The position numbers and the translations under genes were made by a program. Shown piece after piece: positions 46,063 to 56,858 of a stretch of 64,000 nt of DNA. Under the pieces are notes generated by a model that saw only the letters and a list, made by a program, of their open reading frames with translations, searched no databases and was not told the DNA's origin. Location: contig OY783197.1 in NCBI GenBank assembly GCA_963678675.1, positions 8,373,647-8,437,646 of the forward strand, given 5' to 3'. The stretch comes from Xiphydria camelus. Taxonomy: Eukaryota > Arthropoda > Insecta > Hymenoptera > Xiphydriidae. Positions within the stretch are counted from its first letter, which is position 1, and every line of letters begins with the position of its first letter.

Positions 46063-46992
46063 GGTATTCCTAGCGCGAGATGAAAAATTACAGAGAATGC
46101 TAATTTTTTTGTACAATGGAAATGAATATCGTAAGATTATTTTTGAAAAGTTTCAGGTCCGGTTACCAGGCATTTAAGAAAGAATTTTGATTCTGAAATT
46201 AGAAAATTTAACATGTAGCCTTATGGAAGACTCCACTTTTCTACACTTTAATGCCGAAATCCTCATGTTTAAAATTTATACACATTAAATAAAACCATTT
46301 CCATATCTTCAAAAAATTGCATAGAATCTTTTTAGTTCATAAAAATATAAGGTCACCAAATGTTTGACAAAGATATTGATGTTCGTAAACAGCAAAACGT
46401 AGAGTTTTGACGATAGAATATAACCTGAAATAGAATTGGCAGCGTTGTATCGGTTGCATCATAGGGTTCGTGCATGGCCGAGTGATGGCGCGACAGTAAG
46501 CAACGTTGAACGCCACTGGTGGCCATCTGAGAAGTATTGTCGTTATGAATTGTAGGTACCGGCTCTAATGGTACAGAAGTGAATTTTATTATATTTTTAA
46601 AAAATGGGAGAAATTTCGATATTCAAATTCTTTTCGATGAGTAAAAATTTCGATGAGTATGAGTTGGCGGCAATATTTGACCGCAGTACACTGAATTCGG
46701 TGATTTATAGAGGTTATGTTTCAGAGCTGCACGGATATACGATTATTCTACTCAGGGCCGTACTCCTGTCATTTCATAAAGTATGTGATGCGACGTTGCC
46801 AGATTTCAAATTTGAATATTTTTCCAAAATTTGAAAATGTAAATAATAAACTTGAATACTTATTGGCCTTATCTTATTTATTCATTATCAGTATTATAGG
46901 GAATATGAGTTTATTATATGACGTAGAATTACTGATTTATGAGGGGCCCGCCTGTGCACCCTTAAATATCGCTCCTACGCGCTAGGAATACC
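46063..46992. mobile_element. TTAA-flanked element, 930 bp, in the foldback arm
   Basis: TTAA at 46059-46062 and 46993-46996. The termini are GGTATTCCTAGCGCG and its exact complement. The intact left arm of the surrounding foldback reads CCTTTGTTTAAACGGAATAT at about 40910, which is the empty site: remove the insert and one TTAA and the right arm reads the same. No convincing gene inside. Confidence 0.92.
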
Positions 46993-47794
46993 TTAAACAA
47001 AGGCAATAAAAAAAATCCACTTGGGAGTATGTTTAGGACCCAAAAACCTTTAAGAAAAAAAATATATGAAGTAAATTTCCGACCCCCCCCCCCCCCCCCC
47101 CAATGGGTTTCGACTAGATAAGCTAGGACAGTTCTGGCCCACCTATCCCCACCCCCAGCCTCGCGATAGGTGACGCCATGCCGACACCCCCTCCCTAACC
47201 TGATCCGGACAATCACCCCTTTCGAAACCCCCCTCTCTAACCTCATCTGGATAATCTCCCTTTCGACATCCCCTCCCTAACCACACCCCGGGCAATTTCG
47301 CTCTCGATATGCTTACATAACACGCGTCACTGCAATCATGCTATCTCCGGTTGCACATTGTGCTTAGAGGATACATCCAAGGCAGGTTCGGCCTTGCCCC
47401 GGGTAATCTCGCTTTCAACCCTTGATCTCCGGTTGCGCATCGTACAGCGCGCATGCGTCATGGTGGGGGATTTGAATCCACACCGCGGAGCGCTAGACCG
47501 AAATTACGGTGACGTCGGACATGCAGGTTCGGCCTTGTCCCCGGGCAATCTCGTTTTTGACCGTGATGTCCTGCACGCATGTGTCGTGTTAGGGGATTTG
47601 AATTCGCACCGCGGGCAGTAAGGAATTTCTTCTTCCGGTAACTATTCTACCATCGGGGAATCGTAGTTTAAATAACGAGACCAAATTTTATTCCTTTTAT
47701 TTTTCCTTTATTGGAAAAAAAATATCTGTACAAAACAAAAAATTAGCCATCTTGTCAATAAACACAATCCTTCATCATGAGTAGCGGACCATCG

Positions 47795-47798
<4 letters not shown>

Positions 47799-47826
<28 letters not shown>

Positions 47827-48026
47827 NNNNNNNNNNNNNNNNNNNNNNNNNNNNNNNNNNNNNNNNNNNNNNNNNNNNNNNNNNNNNNNNNNNNNNNNNN
47901 NNNNNNNNNNNNNNNNNNNNNNNNNNNNNNNNNNNNNNNNNNNNNNNNNNNNNNNNNNNNNNNNNNNNNNNNNNNNNNNNNNNNNNNNNNNNNNNNNNNN
48001 NNNNNNNNNNNNNNNNNNNNNNNNNN

Positions 48027-48083
<57 letters not shown>
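47799..48083. repeat. (TC)n microsatellite with a 200-base assembly gap
   Basis: TC repeats at 47799-47826 and 48027-48083 flank a run of N at 47827-48026. The gap length looks like a round placeholder. The repeat falls at the centre of the palindrome, where assembly is expected to fail. Confidence 0.97.
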
Positions 48084-48085
<2 letters not shown>

Positions 48086-48267
48086 AATTCCCTCGATAGC
48101 TCCTCAACGAATGGGACGCTGGGTATCGATATTTTTTTTCCAATAAAGGCAAAAGAGAAATGGAATAAAATATTTTCTCATTATTTAAACTACGATTCCC
48201 TGATGGTAGAATAGTTAGCGGAAGAAGAAATTCCTTACTGCCCGCTGTGCGAATTCAAATCCCCTAA

Positions 48268-49140
48268 AGGCCGATTCACACGTAGCAGTGACGTGACAGT
48301 GCCGTGACCGGCACGTGATTTCATCGGCCGTAAACTCAAAGTGATTTCTATTCACATTGGTCAGTGTTTTATTAGTGCTGTGGCAGTGCAGTAGCGCGTC
48401 TATGAAGTTTGTATCAATCTCGCCCCTAGAAATCAATGTCGCCCCACTTTACCGTATAAGAAAAATATAATTTTAGTTCATACCGTTATAATAACCTATT
48501 GTTATTGATAATAAAAGTAAGCTGAAATACAGTTGGTCCGCTCAAAGAATGAACGTGGATCATCAAACAAATTCATATGGACAAATCGAAATGTTACGTA
48601 TATAAAATAAAACAAAACCACGTTAACAGATACAACAGTTCTATGGTTTGTCTCTTTTTATTATATAATGAGGCAAAACATATTTAATATCTTCGATGCT
48701 ATTGCACAGTGTTGACTCGTGTTTATTCAGCTAGATCAATAGTTGCAAGAGTATAGACGGATTCTCACCATCTGTTTCCATTTCTGCTCCTACTTTACTC
48801 CAGATAGCATTCTTGAAATCTGAATCCAAATATTTTGGATTGCACGTATCATACAATACAGGATAACCGTGGATCAACTCAATAAGTTTTTCGTCATTCA
48901 TGTTTGGATGAACTAGATACACAGGTTGCACGGCCGTAAAAATTGAAAAATATCGTCGGAGAGTAATCTAACGATCACGTCACGGTGTCGGTGACAGCAC
49001 TGTTTGCACTGTCACGGTCGTACGCCGGGCAAGTGTGAATAGGCCCCTTCAAATTACTATCAAGAATAATTTCGATCTCGCCGGAGAAATCATGTGCCGG
49101 TCACGGCACTGTCACGTCACTGCTATGTGTGAATTGGCCT
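48268..49140 (-). mobile_element. Harbinger-type element, TAA target, 873 bp
   Basis: TAA flanks both ends (48265-48267 and 49141-49143). The inverted repeats are about 55 bp with only a few mismatches, starting AGGCCRATTCACACRTAGCA and continuing GTGACGTGACAGTGCCGTGA. The 3-bp TAA target and GGCC...TTCACAC terminus fit PIF/Harbinger. A second terminus-like copy (GTGTGAATAGGCC) lies just inside at 49033-49045. It carries a MADF remnant but no transposase, so it would depend on a transposase such as the one at 1582-2820. Confidence 0.9.
48731..48931 (-). pseudogene. MADF (Myb/SANT-like) domain remnant
   Basis: Open frame of 66 residues with DEKLIELIHGYPVLYDTCNP, then KYLDSDFKNAIWSKVGAEME, the first half of a MADF DNA-binding domain (aromatic residues at the expected helix positions, W in NAIWSKV). 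PIF/Harbinger elements encode such a Myb/MADF protein beside the transposase; it brings the transposase to the element ends. The domain is truncated and its frame ends at the TAG at 48731. Confidence 0.7.
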
Positions 49141-49349
49141 TAACATAATACATGCGTGCAAGAGATAACGGTCGAAAACGAGATTGCCCGGGGACAAGGC
49201 CGAGCCGGCATGTACGACGTCACCGTAATTTCGGTCGAACGCTCCGCGGTGTGAATTCAAATCCCCCACCACGACGCATGCGCGCTGCACGATGTGCAAC
49301 CGGAGATCACGATTGAAAGCGAGATTACCTGGGGCAAGGCCGAACCTGC

Positions 49350-49465
49350 CTTGGATGTATCCTCAAAGATACATCTTAGGTGTATCCTCAGAGATACATC
49401 TTGGGTGTATCCTGAGAGATACATCTTAGGTGTATCCTCAGGGACACATCTTGGATGTAACCTCA
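49350..49465 (+). repeat. 25-bp minisatellite, about 4.5 units
   Basis: GTGTATCCTCAGAGATACATC followed by TTAG or TTGG recurs every 25 bp. The other arm of the palindrome has a single copy (GAGGATACATCCAAGG at 47368), so the array expanded after the palindrome formed. Confidence 0.9.
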
Positions 49466-49970
49466 AGCCATCGTGATTTCGATCGAGCTCCGCGGTGCGA
49501 ATTCAAATCCCCCACCACGACGTATGCGCGCGGGAAAAAACTGTTTACCACGATGAGACGGTCCGGAGAAAGTTGCGGTGACATCACGCGCGCGGGTTTC
49601 AACGAAGATCACGGTCGAAAGTGAGATTGCCCGAGGACAAGGTCAAAGACGTCACCATGATTTCGACAACATCCTCTAAGCGCAATGTGCAACCGGAGAT
49701 AGCATGATTGCAGTGACGCGTGTTATGTAAGCATATCGAAAGCGAAATTGCCCGGGGTGAGGTTAGAGAGGGGATGTCGAAAGGGAGATTGTCCGGGTGA
49801 GGTTAGGAAGGGGGTGTCGAAAGGGGAGATTGTCCGGGTGAAGTTAGGGAGGGGGTGTCGGTATTGCGTCACCGATCGCGAGGCTGGGGAGTGGAGGTAG
49901 ATGGGCCAGAACTGTTCTAACTTATCTACTGTTTCGCTTTGTCGTTTTCTTGTGAAATGCCCCATATACA

Positions 49971-51207
49971 TTTTTCGAGTAGCTAAATTGACAAAAAATA
50001 TTCTATTCGTATAACATATTAACGTCTAATCGTCACCAAAAAAGATTCCTAGATTTTTGAAAACCGCCCCTATTATGTACCTATCTATAATATTCAACCC
50101 TTCGATTGGTAAAAAACTCGTCGAGTCTCCGTCGATCGTGACGTGTCATTCTACATTCCGCTTTATTCCCTCCACTTGTGATTGTCATCTGGAAGTACTC
50201 GTACCTACGTAACGTATAACCTATTGTAGCGTGTGATCGTAAAACTCGATGCGCCAACTACATTGGGGATGATAAAGCTCCTCGTTTCCGTCTAGAAGTT
50301 GCACCACGCGTAGTCCACGAAACATGAAAATATTATTTTGTCACTCAGTGTCAAATGCTCGGTTTCATGGGCGTCCTCGACGCATGTGAAATCATCTTTC
50401 ACACACCAATTCGTGAAAAGTTGCGCAGTGCGTGAAATAACCTGCGCAGTGCGTGAAATCGTCAACCTCGTATTTGACACTTAGTGACAAAAAATAGAAT
50501 TCGTTATTCGGTTGTTTCGCGCCGTTCTAACGAGTGTGATTGCCGTAACTTCACACTCGTTAGAAACAGCGCTTCACGCCCTAATAACGAAAATAACTAT
50601 TCTGAACGGTAACATAGTACAACGACAATTCGGTATGAACTTCTTGAAAAATGCCCGAAAATCTACCTAATGGAAAAACCTTCTGATTGAGATATTTTAT
50701 TACCAAGTTGAATTGTGACTTATGTCTAGTAAACTAATTTCGGTGTTCTTATTTATGAAACATCAAGTTTTATAATTACATACAGTTAATTTTTAATTAT
50801 AGATATCTTGTGGAAATCGTATACTTCTGACAAAAATAGTAGATTGATTTAGAATTCATCATTTTTCAGCTTAGCACAAAAATATGAGCAAAAAAATTAA
50901 TCAGCTATGTTTCGAATGCTTCAGATGGACAAGCAAAGACTATTCAGTCAAAACAATTAGGATCATGTTTTTTATATCATTTACAAAAAGAACGAAAATG
51001 GTATAATCAAAAATGAGAAAAAGATATCTATTTCGAATTTATGTAAAGACTATCCATTCAAAAGGACTAACATTGGGTGCCTTTTACACATATTATATAA
51101 ATAAAACGAATGAAATAAGCTTTGTCGAAAATGAGAAAAATATATTGTATCTCTCTCGGATTTGTGTGAAAATGCAAACAATTTTATATCTTGCTTTAAT
51201 AGTCATA
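49971..51207. other. No gene; short inverted and direct repeats at 50330-50570
   Basis: TTTTGTCACTCAGTGTCAAAT (50337) pairs with ATTTGACACTTAGTGACAAAA (50473). TGCGCAGTGCGTGAAAT occurs twice (50423 and 50442). A hairpin CTAACGAGTGTGA / TCACACTCGTTAG lies at 50528-50564. These look like an old foldback element. The rest is AT-rich. Confidence 0.55.
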
Positions 51208-51536
51208 TACAGGGTGACATTTTGAAAACTTGCCACCCCAATATCTCAGAAAGTTACAGATTTTCTAAAAAAAAATACATTTTCGGCAGTAGAGAGGGGG
51301 ACCAAAAATGACATGATCGGAGATGCACCCTCTCCAACCTCCTTAGGGGTAGCTCCCCCAACTTTGAAATCTTATATAGCAACCCCCCATGTGTGATACA
51401 GCGTTGGAAAGCTCTTTAAAAATGCTTTACAACCGCACCAAATTTTGGTACCTTTCGATGAGTAGTTTTCGCGCAAATCGAGAAAGAAACTGCTAGAAGT
51501 AAGTTTTGTCAATTTATTTATTAAAGGTCAATTATA

Positions 51537-51659
51537 TTACAATAAATTTTCGAAATGATTTTCATTGATTTTTCGAACTTTTTCAAATGTTCTTGAAATT
51601 TTGCGACATTCTTGCGTAATTCTCTGTTTCAGTTGGTGAATGCTTGCTGGTTGAGTTTG
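51537..51659 (-). pseudogene. C-terminal remnant of a mariner-like transposase
   Basis: The tail reads SIHQLKQRITQECRKISRTF, then EKVRKINENHFENLL and a stop. The LKxRIxxEC...VRxxxxNxxHFExLL pattern is the canonical end of many insect mariner-like (IS630-type) transposases, with the stop close to the inner edge of the inverted repeat. The catalytic domain is gone. Confidence 0.75.
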
Positions 51660-51689
51660 AAAAACAACAGATTTCAGATGTCCCTATAA

Positions 51690-52034
51690 GGGGTCGTCCA
51701 TTAATCACGTGATGCTGTTTAGCTTTTTTGTAATCCCCCCCCCCCTCCCCCTTATGATAAGTGGTGAGGTTTAAGACTACCCCCCCCCTCCCCTCTTAAC
51801 AATCTTAGAATATTATCTTTAATTACAGGTAAGTATAATCTAATTTAATTCTGGAAAATTAAGGACCATGATAAAAATGTCCAGACATAAAGGTTTAGAA
51901 ATCGCGCGTTCAACGAAAAAATAAATACACGTGATATCTCACTACACCCCCCCCCCCTTGTGATATTTCGTGATTGTTGCCGTACAACTCCCCCCCCCCC
52001 CCCTTCGGACCTCACGTAATTAATGGATGACCCC
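51690..52034. mobile_element. MITE with GGGGTCGTCCATTAAT termini, TAA target
   Basis: Termini GGGGTCGTCCATTAATCACG and the complement of ATTAATGGATGACCCC; TAA on both sides (51687-51689 and 52035-52037). Internal C-rich homopolymers at 51727, 51781, 51949 and 51991 form two inverted pairs with CACGTGA-like words. The 3-bp TAA target suggests Harbinger-like mobilisation. Confidence 0.85.
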
Positions 52035-52439
52035 TAAGAAGAAATCGTAGGGATTAAGATCAGTTGGTGGAAATCATTTCGAAAATTTATTGTAACGTAA
52101 TTAACCTTTAATAAATAGATTGACAAAACTTACAGAAGTAACTTACTTCTAGCAGTTTCTTTCTCGATTTTCGTGAAAACTACTCATCGAAAGGTACCAA
52201 AATTGGGTGTTGTTGTAAAGCATTTTTAAAAAGCTTTCCAACGTTGTATCACACATGGGGGTTGCTATTTAAGATGACAAAGTTGGGGGTCTACCCCTAA
52301 GGGGGTTGGAGGGGGTGCGTCTAGGATTATGTAATTTGGTTCCCCCTCTCCACTGCCGATACCGTATTTTCTTTTTTAGAAAATCTCTGTAACTTTCTGA
52401 GATATTGGGGTGGCAAGTTTTGAAAATGTCACCACGTAT

Positions 52440-53400
52440 ATTGAAATGTTTTAGTTGATAAAAATACTAGCGAGAATCAAATTAGCTCACCCGATAACTC
52501 GTGTAATTATTTTTATTCAACAAATCGAGATTAATTGATAAAACTCGTTTTAAATTGACATCTTTTTTTCTTCACGCAATAACAACTGTTATATAACGCA
52601 TTGCTTTGTAAAAGAAATATTTACCACATCTCTTATTTATATCGACTCTTTGAAGAAAGTCGACTAGCGAGGAATTCCTTTCTAATTTTAGCAAACGATC
52701 CGGAAAGACACTTGTTTGATACAATAAATATCGCAATCCATTTGATCCTTCTTTCTTTGAAATGTTAATTCGTCTCTTACCGCGACGCAAAAGCATTCAT
52801 ATAAAAGAAAATAAATTATCTTACCTTCTCTCTGTGCCCTATTCGAAGGGATAGTTTGAGCGATCTTATCCGCACTAATTTTCTAAAGCAGCAAGCTGAA
52901 TGATACAGTGTTCCTTTCCTACTTTGACAAACGAGCCCAAACAATTCCCTACAGCGTTAAAAATATTTTACCGACTTAAATAATAATATTCTTGAATATG
53001 CCTAGGTAAACATTTATCTACTTTAAAAAAATGCTAATTTAATATAAGCCACGCATCTTTACAATGCAAAAAAATTTGGTACGCTCGAGTAAACATACTT
53101 TTTTTGAACAGTTCTGAGTAAACATCTCTATATGAACATAAAAAAAGAGATCGATTTGATGTAACCTACACTCACTTGAATCAATAATATTCATCTAGGT
53201 CAAACAAATGATTCGTTGTAATGGAGTAGATATTAATTGAATCAAATAAGTTTGTAATTGCAGCAAATCAATCTTAACACAGTGCTATAAGTCCAAATAA
53301 ATCGTTTTTCATCGTGACATATAGCTTATTAAATTTTAATTAATCGTTAATAAAACTATAATACTTGTATAATTACATTTTATAATAGTGTTGACAATAA
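52440..53400. other. No supported gene; minus-strand donor-like site
   Basis: An AT-rich stretch. On the minus strand AGAGAGAAG|GTAAGATAA (52826) is a strong donor consensus, and the following 74-codon frame (52796-52572) is open, but without a recognised domain or a clear upstream exon. Confidence 0.35.
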
Positions 53401-53739
53401 TAATATGACTGGACAATTTTTTGCAAATGCATATACATCTCTATACTCATATAACGTACACACCATCGTATCGCGCAACGATAATGCGTCATAAAGAAAC
53501 TGAATATTCACGTCAAGGCAATGGAACGTGTAAAACGCCTTGTCGTATACCTACGGCAATGTACCGTGATAAATGCCTCTACTTTTCAACGACAGAAAAA
53601 CAAACTCTGCCCCTGCGTCAATAAATCAATTAGTACTCATAATACACGTGTACAGATACGAAGTATATCCCGCGGTGATAGGCGACAATGCGACGTACAA
53701 TATAGGTATACTGGCATAAAACCGTTAGTCGAATACGCG

Positions 53740-54290
53740 GGTGAACCGCTATATCGTCGCTCTACTCACCGTTGTTTCTTCATTCGTCAATTCCCGGGGT
53801 TGAAGCACGCCAAAGAAACGCCGCTGCTCCGCGGTGCACATCGACGAGCGAGTAGTAACAGCACAGTTTGGTCGGACGTGGCGAGAGCGCACGCGAAGGT
53901 ATAGAGAGTATGCGACGCAAAGTATATAGAGAGCGCGAGCGGAGCAACGGCGGCGGCGTCGTCGGGACCACTTGTAGCGTCGGCGGATGACCGGGTGCGT
54001 AAACTAGACTGGCGGGTTGGCAAACAGGTGAGAGGTTTGCGTGTCTCTCTCTTTCGGCATTTCTCTCCTCCCCTCTCGCTCCCACCCCTAACCGTCCCCG
54101 CGCCGCTACCCTTCTTCGCCCGAAGGGTGCCGACCTTGCGCGCGCACCCCCCATCATCGATCTATTTCAGCTTACCTACGCTCCTGCTTGCCAGGCCCTA
54201 GCCCTCTCTCTACCTGCTGCGCCACCTGCTCCCCCCTTACATGCATTCGCAGCGACAACGGTCGACGACAATCGAAGATTACGACGAATG
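53740..54290 (+). promoter_or_regulatory. CpG-rich patch, possible promoter and 5' UTR exon
   Basis: GC content and CpG density rise sharply against an AT-rich background, with GGCGGCGGCGTCGTCG at 53950. A TATATA box-like word (53923-53928) stands about 25-30 bp upstream of the start of a GCGGCGG-rich leader, and AAACAG|GTGAGAGG (54028) is a good splice donor on the plus strand. Together these could be a promoter with a non-coding first exon ending at 54027. No coding exon follows that I can identify in the window, so the rest of the gene would be beyond it or on the other strand. Open frames of up to 127 codons here are a by-product of high GC. Confidence 0.35.
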
Positions 54291-54439
54291 GGCGGTTCGA
54301 AACATCATTTCGTTGTATGTATTCGTTTCATTTCGAAGTTAGAAGATATTTTTTCGTTGTGAATTTATCAGACGGCAGAAGAGGGAACGAGATTCTTAGG
54401 AAGTGCAAAATGATCGTGCACCAATTAGACATAAAGTAG

Positions 54440-55290
54440 AGTGTAATTATTGAAAAGTTCGAAATGGGAGGAGCCTCGTTCAAGGCCATCGATCAATGGC
54501 ACGAGCGCCGGTCGTCGCTTACCTCATCCGCCCCATCGGTGTTCCTTTCACTCTGATAGATATTGACCAGTGGACATAGAGTAAGACTCCCCTACTCGGC
54601 ACCTCTCAACCGTTACACTCACATACCAACACTGAGAAAAAAATCATTTGATTTAATTAAATTTTGAGGTTATAGGCGGCCAACTAAATATATAATTATT
54701 TGAACAAATATTTAGTCACTTCCACCAAAGGGTATAGCCGGATAACCATATAAAAACTGCCCCCGCTTGAATTTTTTTCCTATTCAGGTGTATTTTGTGT
54801 TTATATATAAGTAAGCTCTCAGTAAATTTCTAGATCAAAATATTGATGTAATGAAGTTATCGTCAAAAAGCCAAAAAACGAAAATATTTTTATCTCGAGA
54901 CCTACTTGACTGATTTTGCACAGCAAAATATATGTTATGCACCTGATGGTTGCATGATTGCAGCTGTATTATAAAGAAAGTATTGGATTGTTCCGCCCAT
55001 AAATAAAGTAAAACAGGTTTGAATTTTTCAATAATTTTTTTTTGTATATTAAAAATAACACCTCCGCCATTTTTTGTATATAGATTTAAGCATGATTAAA
55101 CTATGACATATAATTTTTACAAGATGATTGATATGGTGCAAAAAGTCAAACAAAAATTAATGAAAATAAGACCAATTACTTTCTGCTATATTAACAAATT
55201 CATGTCTTTTGGTAAAATATGTCGTTTATCGTAATTTCTTTGCACTCCACTTGTGCAATACGGACGTATAAATTCGAATTTATTATACTT
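54440..55290. other. No gene seen
   Basis: A GC-richer edge to 54600, then AT-rich sequence without motifs I can name. Confidence 0.45.
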
Positions 55291-55293
55291 TCC

Positions 55294-55490
55294 CGAGTAG
55301 AAATCTGGACAAGGCGCTCATCGGGTCCCGACGAGGCACGCCAGATCCATGACAGGGCCCCGAGGCTGCCCGACCAGGGCCCGATGACTTTTGTAACGCG
55401 GTTTGAGGATGAGGGCCTTATCGAGCAAACCCGATCGGGGCCCGACAGGACTGCCCGATCAGAGCCCTAGCACGATTTTTGTCGGGCAGC
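55294..55490. mobile_element. Element end with GCCCGATCGGGCCC motifs
   Basis: Begins CCCGAGTAGAAATCTGG, then many GGGCCCGA, TCGGGCCC and TGCCCGA words in both orientations up to 55490. The arrangement (CCCRNRTRGAAA start plus a private iterated palindrome) is that of the elements at 56963-63150. No right end was found. Confidence 0.45.
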
Positions 55491-55890
55491 TTCGTCGAAA
55501 TTTTATTAACCACAAACTAATTTTAAATGGAAGGGTGCTAAATAAGAGCAATAATTCCGAGGAAATGTTATAAATTTATTTTATAATTAATATATTACAT
55601 TAGAGTAATATAAACATTTTCAGTCGGATATTTAAACTATTAATATGCAACAAATACTTATTTCACTTTTTTTTCTAGGAAGGAAATTTGAATCGATATT
55701 ATCTTGTCATTTATTATATAAACTTTTGTCTCGTATCGAAATAGGACTTTATTGTAGATAAAAATGGAATCTTAAAAAAAGTATTGTCCGGACATGGACC
55801 AAAAGTAACATGTAACAAAAGTTCATAGTTAGTAAGGTAAAGCGATTCAATTTTTCATCCTAACAAAGAAGATTTAAATCATATATATTT

Positions 55891-56070
55891 AATATATCGA
55901 TACCTTACTTTGAAAACCTCGTAAGTGCAATTTCCTTAAATGTGCAGTAGCAAAGAAAAACAGTTTTGTATCATTTATACTCAAGTTTTTTAACAAATTT
56001 AAATTGTATTATTAATATAAGCATATTAGGTTTTCAAAGATGAGGTTTTCAAAGTAAGGTATCGATATGT
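55891..56070. repeat. Inverted repeat with 25-bp perfect arms
   Basis: ATCGATACCTTACTTTGAAA followed by ACCTC at 55896-55920 recurs as the exact complement at 56042-56066. The loop is about 120 bp. Confidence 0.85.
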
Positions 56071-56353
56071 AACACCTACATATATTAATATTACGTATTT
56101 CTAATTAGTAGGTATTTCTAGTGAAGTAGTGTCTATACACTGTTAATATGCACTACCATGACTGCATTACTACTTGCACTAATAATATGTACTTTTCGCT
56201 TGAATTTCTGGTACAGTATTTATACTAAAATATTGAAACTAAAAACATAATACTTTCGTAATACTACTGTACACTCTAGGGCGATATATTCCCTCTTCTA
56301 TACTATCACAAGTTCCAATTTATACACCGACATATCAAATGTGAAGTGTACAT

Positions 56354-56858
56354 TAGAATGATTAAAAAAAAAGCTTTTTTAATTCATTCTATTGGCGGGC
56401 ACTTAAAACGTTAGTATTTAATGTAACTTTGAATATATCACCGGGTGCACATTCTCACTCAATATTTAGTGGTGTCTCAATCGCTTTTTCTGATTTCCAT
56501 TTGAATAACACGGCTCCATTATAGGGGAATCAATTGCACAATTTATTCCCCCGTGATTACCATTTTATTTTATTTAATAATTAAAAATAATATTTCTTTA
56601 CGTCAGTTACTCCTAAAACTCAATTTTCCTAATTTTTCACGGGGAAATTTTTTTACCGTAAAAGGAATTAGCACTAAACCAATGATTCAACAATTCCATC
56701 GTGATATTCAAATGGAAATAAGAAAAAGCGATTGAGACACCCCTAAATATTGAATGATAATGTGCACCCGGCGACATATTCAAAGTTACATTAAATACTA
56801 ACGTTTTAAGTGCCCGCCAAAAGAACTAATGTAAAAAGCTTTTTTTTTAATCAATCTA
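56354..56858. mobile_element. hAT-like MITE with 8-bp target duplication
   Basis: GTGTACAT is present at both sides (56346-56353 and 56859-56866). Termini TAGAATGATTAAAAAAAAAG and (complement) TAGATTGATTAAAAAAAAAG match in 19 of 20 positions. Arms of about 105 bp continue through GGCGGGCACTTAAAACG and CCGGGTGCACATT. Other copies of the host repeat in this window read GAAGTGTACATGTACCT without the insert, which proves the empty site. An 8-bp target and terminal inverted repeats fit the hAT superfamily. Non-coding. Confidence 0.92.

Larger units (their letters stand above)
47105..49930. mobile_element. Large palindrome centred on the TC microsatellite and assembly gap
   Basis: Left arm 47105-47740 matches the complement of 48130-48265 plus 49144-49930: CTACGATTCCCYGATGGTAG, GGAATTTCTTCTTCCG, the CGCGGTGTGAATTCAAATCC block, and GGGCCAGAACTG near the outer ends. 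The two-part right arm is explained by the Harbinger-type insertion at 48268-49140. GC-rich outer parts repeat words such as GAGATTGCCCGGGG. No coding sequence that I can support. Confidence 0.8.
40783..49970. mobile_element. 9.2-kb nested foldback element
   Basis: Terminal words GCATTTCACAAGAAAACGAC followed by AAAGCGAAAC (40788-40817) are repeated as the complement at 49933-49962. Left arm sequence from 40783 to 41305 is found again, inverted and split into four parts: 45380-45640, 45975-46062, 46993-47110 and 49933-49970. The breaks correspond exactly to later insertions (45059-45388, 46063-46992 and 47105-49930) and the left arm acts as their empty-site record. The interior holds the 41306-44976 element. 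Confidence 0.85.
51210..52436. mobile_element. CAGGGTG-family foldback with mariner tail
   Basis: TA flanks (51208-51209 and 52437-52438). Left terminus CAGGGTGACATTTTGAAAAC and, on the right, its complement with a changed last few bases (CACCACG). Arms of about 330 bp (51210-51540 and 52090-52436) pair closely, including TTGCCACCCCAATATCTCAG and CATCGAAAGGTACC. A mariner transposase tail lies next to the left arm, and a 345-bp Harbinger-like MITE splits the middle. Confidence 0.9.

Noticed and set aside
47775..48152. Frame of alternating Arg and Glu across the gap
   Set aside because: Translation of a TC/GA microsatellite and N bases.
49350..49465. Possible CRISPR-like array because of regular 25-bp units
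   Set aside because: Units are contiguous and near-identical with no unique spacers. It is a minisatellite in a eukaryotic genome.
53521..54157. Frames of up to 127 codons on both strands in the CpG-rich patch
   Set aside because: High GC lowers stop-codon frequency. No domain, and frames on both strands are equally open.
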